Shown: positions 55,444 through 64,000 of the stretch, in pieces | Layout: every line of letters begins with the position of its first letter | Position numbering within the stretch: the first letter of the stretch is position 1 | NCBI GenBank assembly: GCA_002786225.1 | Contig: PEQN01000012.1 | Location: forward strand, 1-64,000 | Source of the DNA: Leptospira sp. | Lineage (GTDB): Bacteria; Spirochaetota; Leptospiria; Leptospirales; Leptospiraceae | Length of the DNA: 64,000 nt | Direction of reading: 5' to 3' | Notes under the pieces: generated by a model | The model's database searches: none | Seen by the model: the letters and a program-made list of their open reading frames with translations, nothing else | Told to the model about the DNA's origin: nothing | Translations under genes and position numbers: made by a program

Positions 55444-56976
55444 TCAAAATAAGATAGAAAAGCTAATACCTGCATGCCAAACATTTCCACCAAAAGAATA
55501 ATTGGGATTTCTGGCAGTCGGATTGTACTTATAAATATTACGTCCTTCTAACTTTTGGTATTCTATTACTAGATCAATCAGCAAGGGATTTTTTAAAACA
55601 TCTGTAAATGAAAATGAATCAGGAAATAAAACATAGCCTACTCCTGCTGTCAGTATTGTTCTATTGAAATCTATCCAATTTGTCTGACCAGGTAACTCCC
55701 CTATTGGACTTGGACGAATTGCACAGCCAGTACGAAATTTCCAATCGGGTCTCCATTTGTATTCAATACCAAATCTATAATTCGTTGTATCTTTTAAGTC
55801 GAAGGGTTCTGAATAAGTACGTTTTGTTCGTGAAATTCTAAATCCCGACCAAAGCTCTCTATTGATATCCAAGGCTAATGTCCAAGACTCAGTTGGATGA
55901 AAGGCTAAACCATAAGAAACTACTCTTGGTGTAAATAATCCAAGTAGAGCGATATCCAAATCAAGTTGAATTGCTAATAAGGTTGTCTGAGCCCTAGCCG
56001 CTAAAGGATCGATTGAAAGCATAGTTTCCCTTCGGTAAGATGCACCAAGGTCAAACTTTCCCCAATGAAATTGAGCACCAAACGTAGGATTTACGATAGG
56101 TTTTATTTCCAAAATAGCTTGTTGGTCTGGAGTCACTGGATCTGGCGATATATTCACATTCTTCATAAGAATAGAACCTTGCCCAGAAGCTAAGGCAGTA
56201 AAACCGATACCTAAATATAAATGATCTTTCCAAGCTTCTACCCCAAGCCCACCCATTATCGTAGGTCTTTCATTTTCAACTCCATACTGAAGTGCTCTGT
56301 GTACAGTTGGATTTTGATCGTTCACAGTAAGTAGATTCCCTGAAGCAGGTGCAAGAACATTCAAGCCGAATTTCATCTTGCGATCCATATTAAATATGGA
56401 ACCGAAATCTATAGCTAAACCAATTCCTACATAGTGATCCTTTTCTCCCAAGAGTCTGTCAGGATTAGGTGCAGACGTAGTCAAGCGTGGAACTGCATAA
56501 TTGTATTGGATACTTAATTCATGCGATACCTTATTAGGTCTCTTGAGATTTCGATTCACCAATAGATCCTTTGTAAAAGCATCATAAACTCGAAGTGGAG
56601 TTCGAATATAAAAAGGATGCTCTAAATATTCTTCAATAACTTGTCTCTCAGTGGGATCAATATCACTCTTTTCTTTTTCTTTTTCTGTTTTATTGCCTTT
56701 CGGTGGAGTGATTTTAGTAGCATCTTCTTTGGATTTAGCATTCCCTTGTTTTTCTAAAGTTGCAATCTCATAATCTAAAACCGCTAAATCTGCAGCGGAG
56801 AGTCTACCTAAGCCTGCAACATTATAATACACTGCCGCAGATCCAGAACTAGTAGCATTTACTGCATTGCCCATTCCATTTGCAGCTGGATGAGCACCAT
56901 AGACATCTCCATAAGATCCAGCAGAAATTGATTCAACTGTAAAAAGGCTTATAATTAGTAGGAGTGATTTTTTCAT
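55444..56976 (-). CDS. FadL/OMPP1-family outer-membrane channel, 510 aa
   Basis: A signal peptide (about residues 1-19, MKKSLLLIISLFTVESISA) is followed by the hallmark FadL N-terminus: GAHPAANGMGNAVNATSSGS (about 28-47), here in YGAHPAANGMG form, and AAVYYNVAGLGRLSAADLA. A charged Lys/Glu-rich insert lies at about 70-110. The barrel ends in ...HAGISFSILF. These channels let hydrophobic compounds such as long-chain fatty acids cross the outer membrane, which suits the acyl-CoA ligase gene at 7 kb. It is the last gene of a minus-strand group with two giant envelope proteins. Confidence 0.88.
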   Translation of the reverse strand: MKKSLLLIISLFTVESISAGSYGDVYGAHPAANGMGNAVNATSSGSAAVYYNVAGLGRLSAADLAVLDYEIATLEKQGNAKSKEDATKITPPKGNKTEKEKEKSDIDPTERQVIEEYLEHPFYIRTPLRVYDAFTKDLLVNRNLKRPNKVSHELSIQYNYAVPRLTTSAPNPDRLLGEKDHYVGIGLAIDFGSIFNMDRKMKFGLNVLAPASGNLLTVNDQNPTVHRALQYGVENERPTIMGGLGVEAWKDHLYLGIGFTALASGQGSILMKNVNISPDPVTPDQQAILEIKPIVNPTFGAQFHWGKFDLGASYRRETMLSIDPLAARAQTTLLAIQLDLDIALLGLFTPRVVSYGLAFHPTESWTLALDINRELWSGFRISRTKRTYSEPFDLKDTTNYRFGIEYKWRPDWKFRTGCAIRPSPIGELPGQTNWIDFNRTILTAGVGYVLFPDSFSFTDVLKNPLLIDLVIEYQKLEGRNIYKYNPTARNPNYSFGGNVWHAGISFSILF

Positions 56977-57035
56977 TATATTCTATTCAATAACTTTATA
57001 ACTTGGTAACTTAGAGAATATTAGTCTTGTAGAAA

Positions 57036-60000
57036 TCATTTCTTGCTAAGTATGAAATTTAATCGATCAAAGGCAGAAGAATAATCTTCAGTACTGTTCC
57101 AATGATCTGGGAACCAATGGGGCATTCCGCCAGGAGCACGAGTAGTCTCTGTTAGTCGTGCTAGTAAACCTAATACTTCTCCAATATTATAGAACAAATC
57201 CTGCTTTCCTTTACTTTTATCTTGAATATCGGTTGAAACTAGAAATACCTCTAACTCTCGTATAACATCATCTGCAGAATAATCACTGACTGCCCTTAAA
57301 TAAAAATAAGACAAGAAACCATTAGGCTTAGTTAGCCCATCCAATAAACCAACTAATTCTCTTGTATTTCCTTTTAAATTTGGAAGTATAGCCACTAAAT
57401 CTTTACTGACTAATTCAGTTATAAAATATGTTTGATTCTTATTGGAATCCACAAATAAAGAAGCTACTAAATCTAGAAAAGAATCTAATTCACCAAAACT
57501 TGGTCTTGAATAAGCTATAGATTTTACTACTTCTTTTAAATTTGGTATATAACTATAGACAGATGAAAGGGAAAGAAAATCTCCTAAAAAATCTGCAACA
57601 TCATCGTACTTATCCCAAGTTGAAAGATTAAGATTAGTCCCATTATTTGTAACCTCATCTACAATACTGGATCTTAGATCTAATAAGCTTGTACTTATAT
57701 TGAATTGATTTAGATTTGTGACTTCTGAGTTCAATCGTATTTCCGTAAAAAGCAATTGCAAACCTTGATTGAATTTATTCACTGCTTGCTTGTTCTCTAA
57801 TTTTCCAATCCCAAATAAGAAATTACCAAGTCCATCAAGGGTATTTCCTTTACCAAGTAGATTTAAAATGCCATCATTAGATCTCTGTGTATTCTCTATT
57901 AAAAAAGAAAATGGTGAACGAAGTGTAGCTTCAGGAAAATACAAGGTATCGATTGGCATACTAGGAGATCGAATTCCAAAGCTACCAGAGTAACCCCTAA
58001 TCCGAAAGAGATGAATATTTGAAAGACTTGGATTGATTACAGCGGAGTCATTTGTGTCAAAGGAATTTGTTGGATCAGATCCTAGTAAAAGATATGGCCT
58101 AGCTAAAACATCAGCAATCCTTGATAGAATTAAAAATGGATCAATACCATTGGAGGAATCAGCCTGATCTACAAAAGTTTTTGCCAAAGAAGCAATCAAA
58201 GGCAATAATTTATTTCTACTTGACCAATAATCATTAACATTAGCAGGTGTAACAGTTTCTGATGTTAAGAAACCCAATCTTTCCAATGCTTGGAAATTCC
58301 ATCGAATCAATGGTGGAATAGGTCCATAGAAACTGCTAGGAGCTCCCGCCTTTTGAAATAAGAGATTATATACTTGCTGAAAAACTGTGTTATCGGTAAA
58401 TCCAAGTTGGGTACTAGCATTCGCAGCAATTCCATAACCCCAAACTTCCAATAGAAAGACAGAATCTCCGGGTTGAGATGAAAAGTTCTGAAGATCTGTT
58501 TCAGCTACTTTAAAATTGGTTTTAATATTTGCACCGCTGATTAACCATTTTCCATTATCATTTTCTGAACAAGATGTAACCTGACAAAAGGGTTTAACTT
58601 TCATTAAACCACTTAGCCCATTGCCTATCAAAGTTATATAAGCGGCTTCTCTTAAAGTTCCCCCTAATGCATCTATAGAAATGGGAATCACAATAACCAT
58701 TCGTTTTTGGTACAATAACCATTGAAAATTTTTAAAAAAAGCTTCCTCATCGGATCTAAGAGCTCTATCTGAATCTGAAATTTCGATTTCGGAAATCGTA
58801 TATGACCTGCCAGTATAACTAGAAACAGATCCAGAGTAACCACCCAATCCCACCCATCTATTGTTAGCTGAATTATTTATATTGATACTTGGAATGGAAT
58901 AACTCGAAGTGGACCAGGTAGATTTATAAATTTGGTCAATACCATCGGAACTACGATATATTTTTCCATCTGCAGTTAAAATATTTCCAGAGCTATCTTT
59001 TCGATCTGCATTATAATAGGGAGCCTTCCCTGAAAAAAGAGTAGATGAAATAATTCCCAAGGCCCAAGGAACAGTCTTATTATAAACAAGATCACCTGCC
59101 CCTGTATTCAATCCCTTGGACTCCCCTTCTAATAGTGATAAAGCGGATGTATTTAAATTGTAAGTAAAAACCGCTCCATTCTTCTTGATGAAATCTGAAA
59201 TAGAAGAATTCCAAATAATAGCTGAGATCCCAAGATTAGCGATACTGCCTGCGCCTGAACCTGAAGAATCATTGGTTTGAAATGTAATAACAGAGTTTGT
59301 TCTAGTCTGAGTAACTGCTTGGCTTAAAGTTACACTACTACCTGTCTTGGATGTTACTGTTGCACCCGTAGGAATTCCAGCACCTAAAACAAGAAAACCA
59401 TTTGAGATAGAACTCGTAGAAGTATTGGATCCTGTCAATGGAATCGTTGAACTACCATTTGTTAAATTTCCCTGGCGAACAAAAGTTCCAGCCGTTGATA
59501 GTTTGCTAGAAAGAGAATGTAGCGCATCGCCAACTGTTATGCGACCTCCACTTTCAGAAAGGATTCTGGGATTTTCTGGATCATTATCCCAAAAATATCC
59601 AAACTTATCAGCAACAGATAGTGTAAAAAACAAATGCTCTAAGGCACTAATGGAATCTGCTGAAAAAGAAGAGATGCGATTTCTTCCTCTGAGATCCACT
59701 TCTATCATTCTTGCAAGAGATGAATCAAGACCATTCATAGTCTCAGTAAATTTTAAACTCTGGTAGTTTCTTGCTAAACCTTCAAGTAGACTTTCAGAAG
59801 GATTTGCTAAAAGATTATTGGGAGTTCGAATCAATCTACGAAATGCTATATAGAAATCTTCCCAGTAAACAGAAAATTCAGAGCTAAAACCAGATGTAGC
59901 ATAAATTGGATTAGAATCAAAATTACTTCCTCCAGTTATAAAATTATTTCGTATATTCAATACCAATTCTTTAAGAACTGTTCCTGATTTCTTAAATCCA

Positions 60001-60911
60001 TTGCCTGTACCAGCTTTCTTGGAAAAGGACTCACCAATTCCTCCAAGAGTCTCAACAAGTCTATCTCGGAAATCACCATTTCGAATATCTTCTCCTGAGA
60101 AAAATCCTTCGAGCAGAACAGCTAAACTTTGTTTTGCGTTTTGGTTCTTGCCTAAAAGCTTATAAAAAAAATCTTCTAGGTCTCTCATGGTCTCTTGGTT
60201 CTTAGCTTTGCTTAAGGTAGATACTATGCTATCAATGGACTTATCAATCTCGGATTGTGTTTTTGTTTCAAAAATTGCAACCAAACCTTCATTGCGAATA
60301 GGAATTAAAGCAGGAATCAATTGACCTGGATTTCGTCTTAATTTGTCGACAAAAGGAAGAGAGCGTTTGTAAGCTTCGACATCATTGGTTCTAATTTTAT
60401 TCAATAAAAGACTAATTTTTCGTAAACCCTCTCTCAGCCCTGAATCATTATTGTTTAATATAGATTGTAAGGCTCTTAAGGAAGTAGGCACATTCTGCCT
60501 TCTCTTGACCAAGGAGTCATTCAATCTAAGATTAAACTCTTCAGGTTGCAATTTTTTCATAGCATTCTTGAGAGCTGGATAAGCATCCAATAGATTAAAG
60601 AGTGAAATGCCTGTTATACTATCTAATCCATCAGCAAAAATAGCATTAAAATCACGATTGGTTTTTGAACAAGATGTAACAATTAAAATAAGAAAAAGTA
60701 GATGCGTTTTAATGACAAGCTCTTTCAACTTTGCACTTAGATTCAACTTTGCATTCAAATTAAACTTTGCATTCAATTTAAACTTGAAATAAAAATTAAA
60801 CCTTGAAATTGAATTTGCAAGCAAATAAGATGGTATACATTTAAAATACGATTCATTATATTTAACAATGTTCATCTTAATAATCAAGTATTTTAATATT
60901 CTTAAATTCAT
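57036..60911 (-). CDS. Very large lipoprotein-like envelope protein, up to 1291 aa
   Basis: A lipoprotein signal (LLFLILIVTSC, about residues 70-80 of the open frame) precedes a long Ser/Asn/Leu-rich, mostly helical protein of unknown family. The mature protein would have about 1210 residues. A module at about 477-546 (LTNGSSTIPLTGSNT ... LVLGAGIPTGATVTSKTG ... VTLSQAVTQ) recurs in the next protein. The true start is uncertain: before the signal lie about 60 residues that include hexapeptide repeats encoded by 18-base tandem repeats. A TTG at about residue 62 would give a normal signal peptide. It sits between the FadL-like gene and another giant protein, 17 bases from the latter, so all three are probably one operon. 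Function unknown. Confidence 0.75.
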   Translation of the reverse strand: MNLRILKYLIIKMNIVKYNESYFKCIPSYLLANSISRFNFYFKFKLNAKFNLNAKLNLSAKLKELVIKTHLLFLILIVTSCSKTNRDFNAIFADGLDSITGISLFNLLDAYPALKNAMKKLQPEEFNLRLNDSLVKRRQNVPTSLRALQSILNNNDSGLREGLRKISLLLNKIRTNDVEAYKRSLPFVDKLRRNPGQLIPALIPIRNEGLVAIFETKTQSEIDKSIDSIVSTLSKAKNQETMRDLEDFFYKLLGKNQNAKQSLAVLLEGFFSGEDIRNGDFRDRLVETLGGIGESFSKKAGTGNGFKKSGTVLKELVLNIRNNFITGGSNFDSNPIYATSGFSSEFSVYWEDFYIAFRRLIRTPNNLLANPSESLLEGLARNYQSLKFTETMNGLDSSLARMIEVDLRGRNRISSFSADSISALEHLFFTLSVADKFGYFWDNDPENPRILSESGGRITVGDALHSLSSKLSTAGTFVRQGNLTNGSSTIPLTGSNTSTSSISNGFLVLGAGIPTGATVTSKTGSSVTLSQAVTQTRTNSVITFQTNDSSGSGAGSIANLGISAIIWNSSISDFIKKNGAVFTYNLNTSALSLLEGESKGLNTGAGDLVYNKTVPWALGIISSTLFSGKAPYYNADRKDSSGNILTADGKIYRSSDGIDQIYKSTWSTSSYSIPSININNSANNRWVGLGGYSGSVSSYTGRSYTISEIEISDSDRALRSDEEAFFKNFQWLLYQKRMVIVIPISIDALGGTLREAAYITLIGNGLSGLMKVKPFCQVTSCSENDNGKWLISGANIKTNFKVAETDLQNFSSQPGDSVFLLEVWGYGIAANASTQLGFTDNTVFQQVYNLLFQKAGAPSSFYGPIPPLIRWNFQALERLGFLTSETVTPANVNDYWSSRNKLLPLIASLAKTFVDQADSSNGIDPFLILSRIADVLARPYLLLGSDPTNSFDTNDSAVINPSLSNIHLFRIRGYSGSFGIRSPSMPIDTLYFPEATLRSPFSFLIENTQRSNDGILNLLGKGNTLDGLGNFLFGIGKLENKQAVNKFNQGLQLLFTEIRLNSEVTNLNQFNISTSLLDLRSSIVDEVTNNGTNLNLSTWDKYDDVADFLGDFLSLSSVYSYIPNLKEVVKSIAYSRPSFGELDSFLDLVASLFVDSNKNQTYFITELVSKDLVAILPNLKGNTRELVGLLDGLTKPNGFLSYFYLRAVSDYSADDVIRELEVFLVSTDIQDKSKGKQDLFYNIGEVLGLLARLTETTRAPGGMPHWFPDHWNSTEDYSSAFDRLNFILSKK
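60727..60780. repeat. Three tandem 18-base repeats near the start of the large lipoprotein gene
   Basis: Copies start at 60727, 60745 and 60763. Each begins AACTTTGCA (AACTTTGC in all, then A) and differs at a few later positions; a degraded fourth begins at 60781. On the minus strand they encode hexapeptides of the type FNLNAK / LNLSAK just before the lipoprotein signal. Multiples of three keep the frame open. Confidence 0.75.
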
Positions 60912-60928
60912 ATAATTTTCAATTTCTT

Positions 60929-63900
60929 TTATAGTTCGCAGTTGCCTGAAAAAACATAATCCAACAATTCAGTATGAATCATGATATAAGGATTTGCTTC
61001 AGTGGACGGAATAGGCTTGATGCTCATATTATTCAATCGAATACCGCAATTAGCCATGATTTTATTATTTGCTTGGTTCGGATCTTCCCTGGTACCTGGT
61101 TCATTGACAAAACTAGCTGAAGGATAAGAAAAGCTTTTTCTTTCTAAGGGCAGTTCTTCCAATACAAAATTAACTACAGGGAGAATTAATTTCTGAACAG
61201 ATGGATTCAAAACTTCATAAATCCCTCTTGGATCTAAACCAAGTGGGTTATCAACAGGATTGTCCAAGACCTCCAAAGAATAAACTAGATCATCATTGAT
61301 TCCGTTACTTGTACGAATTAAATCACAATCAAAACTAGAAGGGCTGGAAGTATTGTCATCACAAACATTTAATTGAATGGATGTTACATTTTGAAAGTTA
61401 TTCACCCCAGAAGATACTGGGCTTGAGAAATTATGAATATTTATTCCTGCACGTGACTTAAAATTCACCTTTAGTGTTGTGATAAGATATTCCGTGTTAT
61501 TTGACCTTTTTCCAAAAACCTTGATTCGTAAATCATTCCATTCAATATCGGCTAGAGGAAATTTTCTACCACCTGATTCTAATTTGGAATAGACCAATGA
61601 AGAAGTATTCAAGTTAGGTGGAGTCATAGGAAGCAAACGAAAGATGATATCATCACTTCCTTGGATTACATCTGAGGGATTTTGTCCATAGAATACTTCA
61701 CTCTGACCAGGAGCTAGTACCTTGAGTATAGAATCAGCTTTTAAGAGAATTTGAAAAATTTGAAATAATCTATCTCCACTGCCTCTGTAGGCTTGGACTT
61801 TGTCCGCAAAATCTTGGTTTAAGGAAAGTTCAAATACGCCTCTCTTCCATAAGCTATAAAGAACTTGGTTGATAACATCCATTTTTACAGCTAGAAGAAC
61901 ACCTGGATGAGATGAAATCAAACCAGTGCCATTGTTGCCATTGACGGTTCCATTAGAAAGCTGGGATTTAGGTAAACCCGTACTGCTTGTTAATAGAAAA
62001 CTATCTTGAAAACCAGTTCCAGAATGCAAGGCAGGTAAGGTGGAAATACCAACTGAAGTAGGCAAACATGTGTCAACAGAAGAGTTCGGATTGATACAGG
62101 ATAAGATTCCTATATCAGCACCTAGATCCAATCCGTCCGATCCTGTACGATTCGTACTATTTTGCCTTAAATTAGCTCCTATAAATAATTTGGTTCTATC
62201 AAAAGGTGGTGGAAGGTATTCTGGTAATTTAACACCTATTCCATTATTTAGAGCATCCAACCTGAGTTGAGAGAAGAGTCCGTTCAAAATGTTCGGAGTA
62301 ATGGTCTGAATTACATCTCTGATAATCCCTTGGACGATTCTCCATTTGATGTTCGGAATGACTGAACCTAAGATTGCTGTTACTAAATCATTCAACCAGC
62401 CTCCTCGAATTGTAATTACATTATGTGCACAAATGGCAGAATCCCACTCTGCAACATTAAAATCAGCATTGGATGGTGAATTCCAAGGTGGATTTTGAAT
62501 AGCGAGATCTATCAATCCGTTGCTTGATGGTATGTTAATATTAGATCTTGCTAATGTATTTCGAAAAGGTTTGGATGCAGAATAATTGTATAAAACTGTA
62601 CCATCTGCACAAGAAGCTCCATCAAAATTCATAATAAAATCTATTTCATAGATACTATTACCAGCTCCTGCCAAACCAGCTATAAAGTTTACACTATGGA
62701 TGTGAGCTCTAAGAGTTCCCCTCAATCTCTTTCCTTGGACACTGATACCCAAATGATTCGAATTTGGTGTTAGCTGAGGAATTAAATTTCTTGAATTAGG
62801 ATCACCTGGGGCAGTCCTCTCAATGGAAATATTCGTAACATATACATCTGTCCTACCACTAGCGAGTCCGCCTCCCCAACTCCATGCAATATCACAGAAA
62901 GGTCCATAGTTAGGCATCCAACTGAATTGAAAGAAGTCACTAGTATTATTCAAGCAATTCCCATCAGAGATAGGAAGACTAGTTCTTCGGAGACCTTGCA
63001 AGAAAGCTGGTGAAACATTTACAGTCGAGGAAGAAAGGTTCGCTGTTAAATTAGTACTCAAAGTCCAAGTTGTCCCTGTTACAAAATTCAAAAGCTTAGA
63101 TCCCTCAGGTATTCCCGCCCCTGAGATAAATACTCCAGAACTAAGATCTGTATTATCAGAAAAAGAAATAGTAGAACTGCCCGCCGAACCGGTCGCCAAT
63201 TTGATTGTATCCGGTCCAAAAGTAAATTTAATATCGTTTCCAGGATCACCATGACTGTTTGTGGCATTTTGACTTAACTGAACCCTATTTCCTGTATTGT
63301 AGGAAGATGAACAACTTCCAGTTGAAGTCCAAGAACCACTATTGGATATTGCAGTGACGAAGGTATTAGGTGGAATAGATTTGCCCCGAACTACCATTCC
63401 AATCTTAATTCCTGTAATGGAGGCAAGCTCTTTAATTCTCGGACAGTTAGAAGAAGTATCCGCTACATGCTCTATGATGCCTTCACTGAAAATTTTATTG
63501 TCCAACCTCCACATCCCAGAATTTGCAAGCATACTTCCGTTAGATAAGAAAAATTTTTCCAAAAGCAAACCAATCTGTCCAAGTCCTAAATTTCCTGAAC
63601 CAATAGTAAGCCTTCCACCCTCTGCAACTGTGCTTGCCATAGGATTGCTTTGTGTGTTTCCATAGCTAAAAGAGAAATTTCGGTAATACAATTTACCACC
63701 ATAGGAGATCTCTAAAAAATATCCATTTGAACCATCTGCAACTCTTAGATCCAAAGGGCTAATAGTTGTTAAGTTTATGGATGGTGACCAATTCGCAAAG
63801 GAAGTATTTAAAGCACCAACTTTGCGCAAGCGGATGTAAGCTGCTGAAGCCGAATTCGAGATAGAGCTGGACATAGTAACTGTGGGATGATTGGCTTTCT

Positions 63901-64000
63901 CAAGAATGAGTCCAGCCTCACCAAGACCAACTATCTTCTTGGTATTGATTGTTATCTCAGCATTGAATTTTGGTTCAGTAAGAAAAGCGGCTATCTTTGT
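60929..64000 (-). CDS. Very large secreted or surface protein (5' partial, runs off the window)
   Basis: The frame is open from the right edge of the window to the stop at 60929, at least 1023 codons. The ATG at 63874 is probably internal, since the 42 codons before it are open and read like the same protein (AEITINTKKIVGLGEAGL). Two copies of a module with IPxGxxVxxxxG...xLS (about 63010-63200 and 63200-63440) match one in the neighbouring lipoprotein. The rest is Ser/Asn/Pro-rich with many beta-type segments and few cysteines, including paired CSSS and CADG. No family is recognised. The signal peptide must lie outside the window. A gap of 17 bases joins it to the next gene of the same operon. 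Confidence 0.75.
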   Translation of the reverse strand, partial: TKIAAFLTEPKFNAEITINTKKIVGLGEAGLILEKANHPTVTMSSSISNSASAAYIRLRKVGALNTSFANWSPSINLTTISPLDLRVADGSNGYFLEISYGGKLYYRNFSFSYGNTQSNPMASTVAEGGRLTIGSGNLGLGQIGLLLEKFFLSNGSMLANSGMWRLDNKIFSEGIIEHVADTSSNCPRIKELASITGIKIGMVVRGKSIPPNTFVTAISNSGSWTSTGSCSSSYNTGNRVQLSQNATNSHGDPGNDIKFTFGPDTIKLATGSAGSSTISFSDNTDLSSGVFISGAGIPEGSKLLNFVTGTTWTLSTNLTANLSSSTVNVSPAFLQGLRRTSLPISDGNCLNNTSDFFQFSWMPNYGPFCDIAWSWGGGLASGRTDVYVTNISIERTAPGDPNSRNLIPQLTPNSNHLGISVQGKRLRGTLRAHIHSVNFIAGLAGAGNSIYEIDFIMNFDGASCADGTVLYNYSASKPFRNTLARSNINIPSSNGLIDLAIQNPPWNSPSNADFNVAEWDSAICAHNVITIRGGWLNDLVTAILGSVIPNIKWRIVQGIIRDVIQTITPNILNGLFSQLRLDALNNGIGVKLPEYLPPPFDRTKLFIGANLRQNSTNRTGSDGLDLGADIGILSCINPNSSVDTCLPTSVGISTLPALHSGTGFQDSFLLTSSTGLPKSQLSNGTVNGNNGTGLISSHPGVLLAVKMDVINQVLYSLWKRGVFELSLNQDFADKVQAYRGSGDRLFQIFQILLKADSILKVLAPGQSEVFYGQNPSDVIQGSDDIIFRLLPMTPPNLNTSSLVYSKLESGGRKFPLADIEWNDLRIKVFGKRSNNTEYLITTLKVNFKSRAGINIHNFSSPVSSGVNNFQNVTSIQLNVCDDNTSSPSSFDCDLIRTSNGINDDLVYSLEVLDNPVDNPLGLDPRGIYEVLNPSVQKLILPVVNFVLEELPLERKSFSYPSASFVNEPGTREDPNQANNKIMANCGIRLNNMSIKPIPSTEANPYIMIHTELLDYVFSGNCEL

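Noticed and set aside
63874..63876. ATG 63874 as start of the giant protein
   Set aside because: The frame is open for 42 further codons to the window edge with similar composition and no signal peptide follows this ATG.
1..64000. CRISPR arrays, insertion sequences, rRNA genes
   Set aside because: I saw no regular spaced repeats, no transposase and no rRNA sequence on either strand.

Overview
The window looks like chromosome from a spirochaete of the Leptospira group. The DNA is AT-rich by eye. It carries many short lipoprotein signal peptides with loose spirochaetal lipoboxes, outer-membrane barrel proteins, a one-piece fused isobutyryl-CoA mutase, and an unbroken ispE / tRNA-Gln / glmU-like / prs / rplY / pth-like / ftsH run. 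The genus is inferred from gene content, not shown by a marker gene.

Layout. (1) 1-7.1 kb is an accessory, probably anti-phage, block. It holds an unknown gene, a DUF6338-like membrane protein coupled to a 45-residue proline-rich protein too short for routine calling, a GHKL ATPase fused to a Shedu-like PD-(D/E)XK nuclease, and a convergent single-chain type IIG restriction-modification enzyme. A minus-strand terminator at 7.2 kb closes it off from the housekeeping DNA. (2) 7.2-17.4 kb is acyl-CoA and sulfur metabolism: acyl-CoA ligase, crotonase, an outer-membrane protein facing a TetR regulator across a palindrome, a TauE exporter coupled to a persulfide-dioxygenase-like metallo-hydrolase, and icmF coupled to a small protein. 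(3) 17.6-24.7 kb is signalling: a tail-to-tail response regulator and 7TM histidine kinase, a decayed lipoprotein gene, and an ammonium channel fused to a PP2C phosphatase. (4) 24.7-33.5 kb is the housekeeping run. Its pth-like gene has lost the catalytic residues of the family. (5) 33.5-39.8 kb has a deleted antiporter pseudogene, an RlmK-like methyltransferase, an SDR/TetR pair with two operator-like palindromes, RNase HI, a Fur-family regulator and the CCA enzyme. (6) 39.8-48.7 kb has a porin and lipoprotein behind a textbook sigma-54 promoter, the secA group, and an omega-like acidic protein followed in the same frame by a DUF115 protein with no ordinary start codon. (7) 48.9-55.4 kb has a GHKL-HDOD protein, an orphan ABC ATPase, two gene remnants (type III restriction-like and RNHCP), an AAC(3)-I-like acetyltransferase, a VOC protein, an AraC/GyrI regulator and a DUF445 protein. 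(8) 55.4-64 kb is a minus-strand group of a FadL-like channel and two very large envelope proteins, the last running off the window.

The strongest leads are the GHKL-nuclease fusion in its defence context, the residue-stripped Pth homologue, the Amt-PP2C receptor-like fusion, the sigma-54 porin promoter, and the UAG / non-AUG junction before the DUF115 gene. No rRNA, CRISPR array or insertion sequence was seen.
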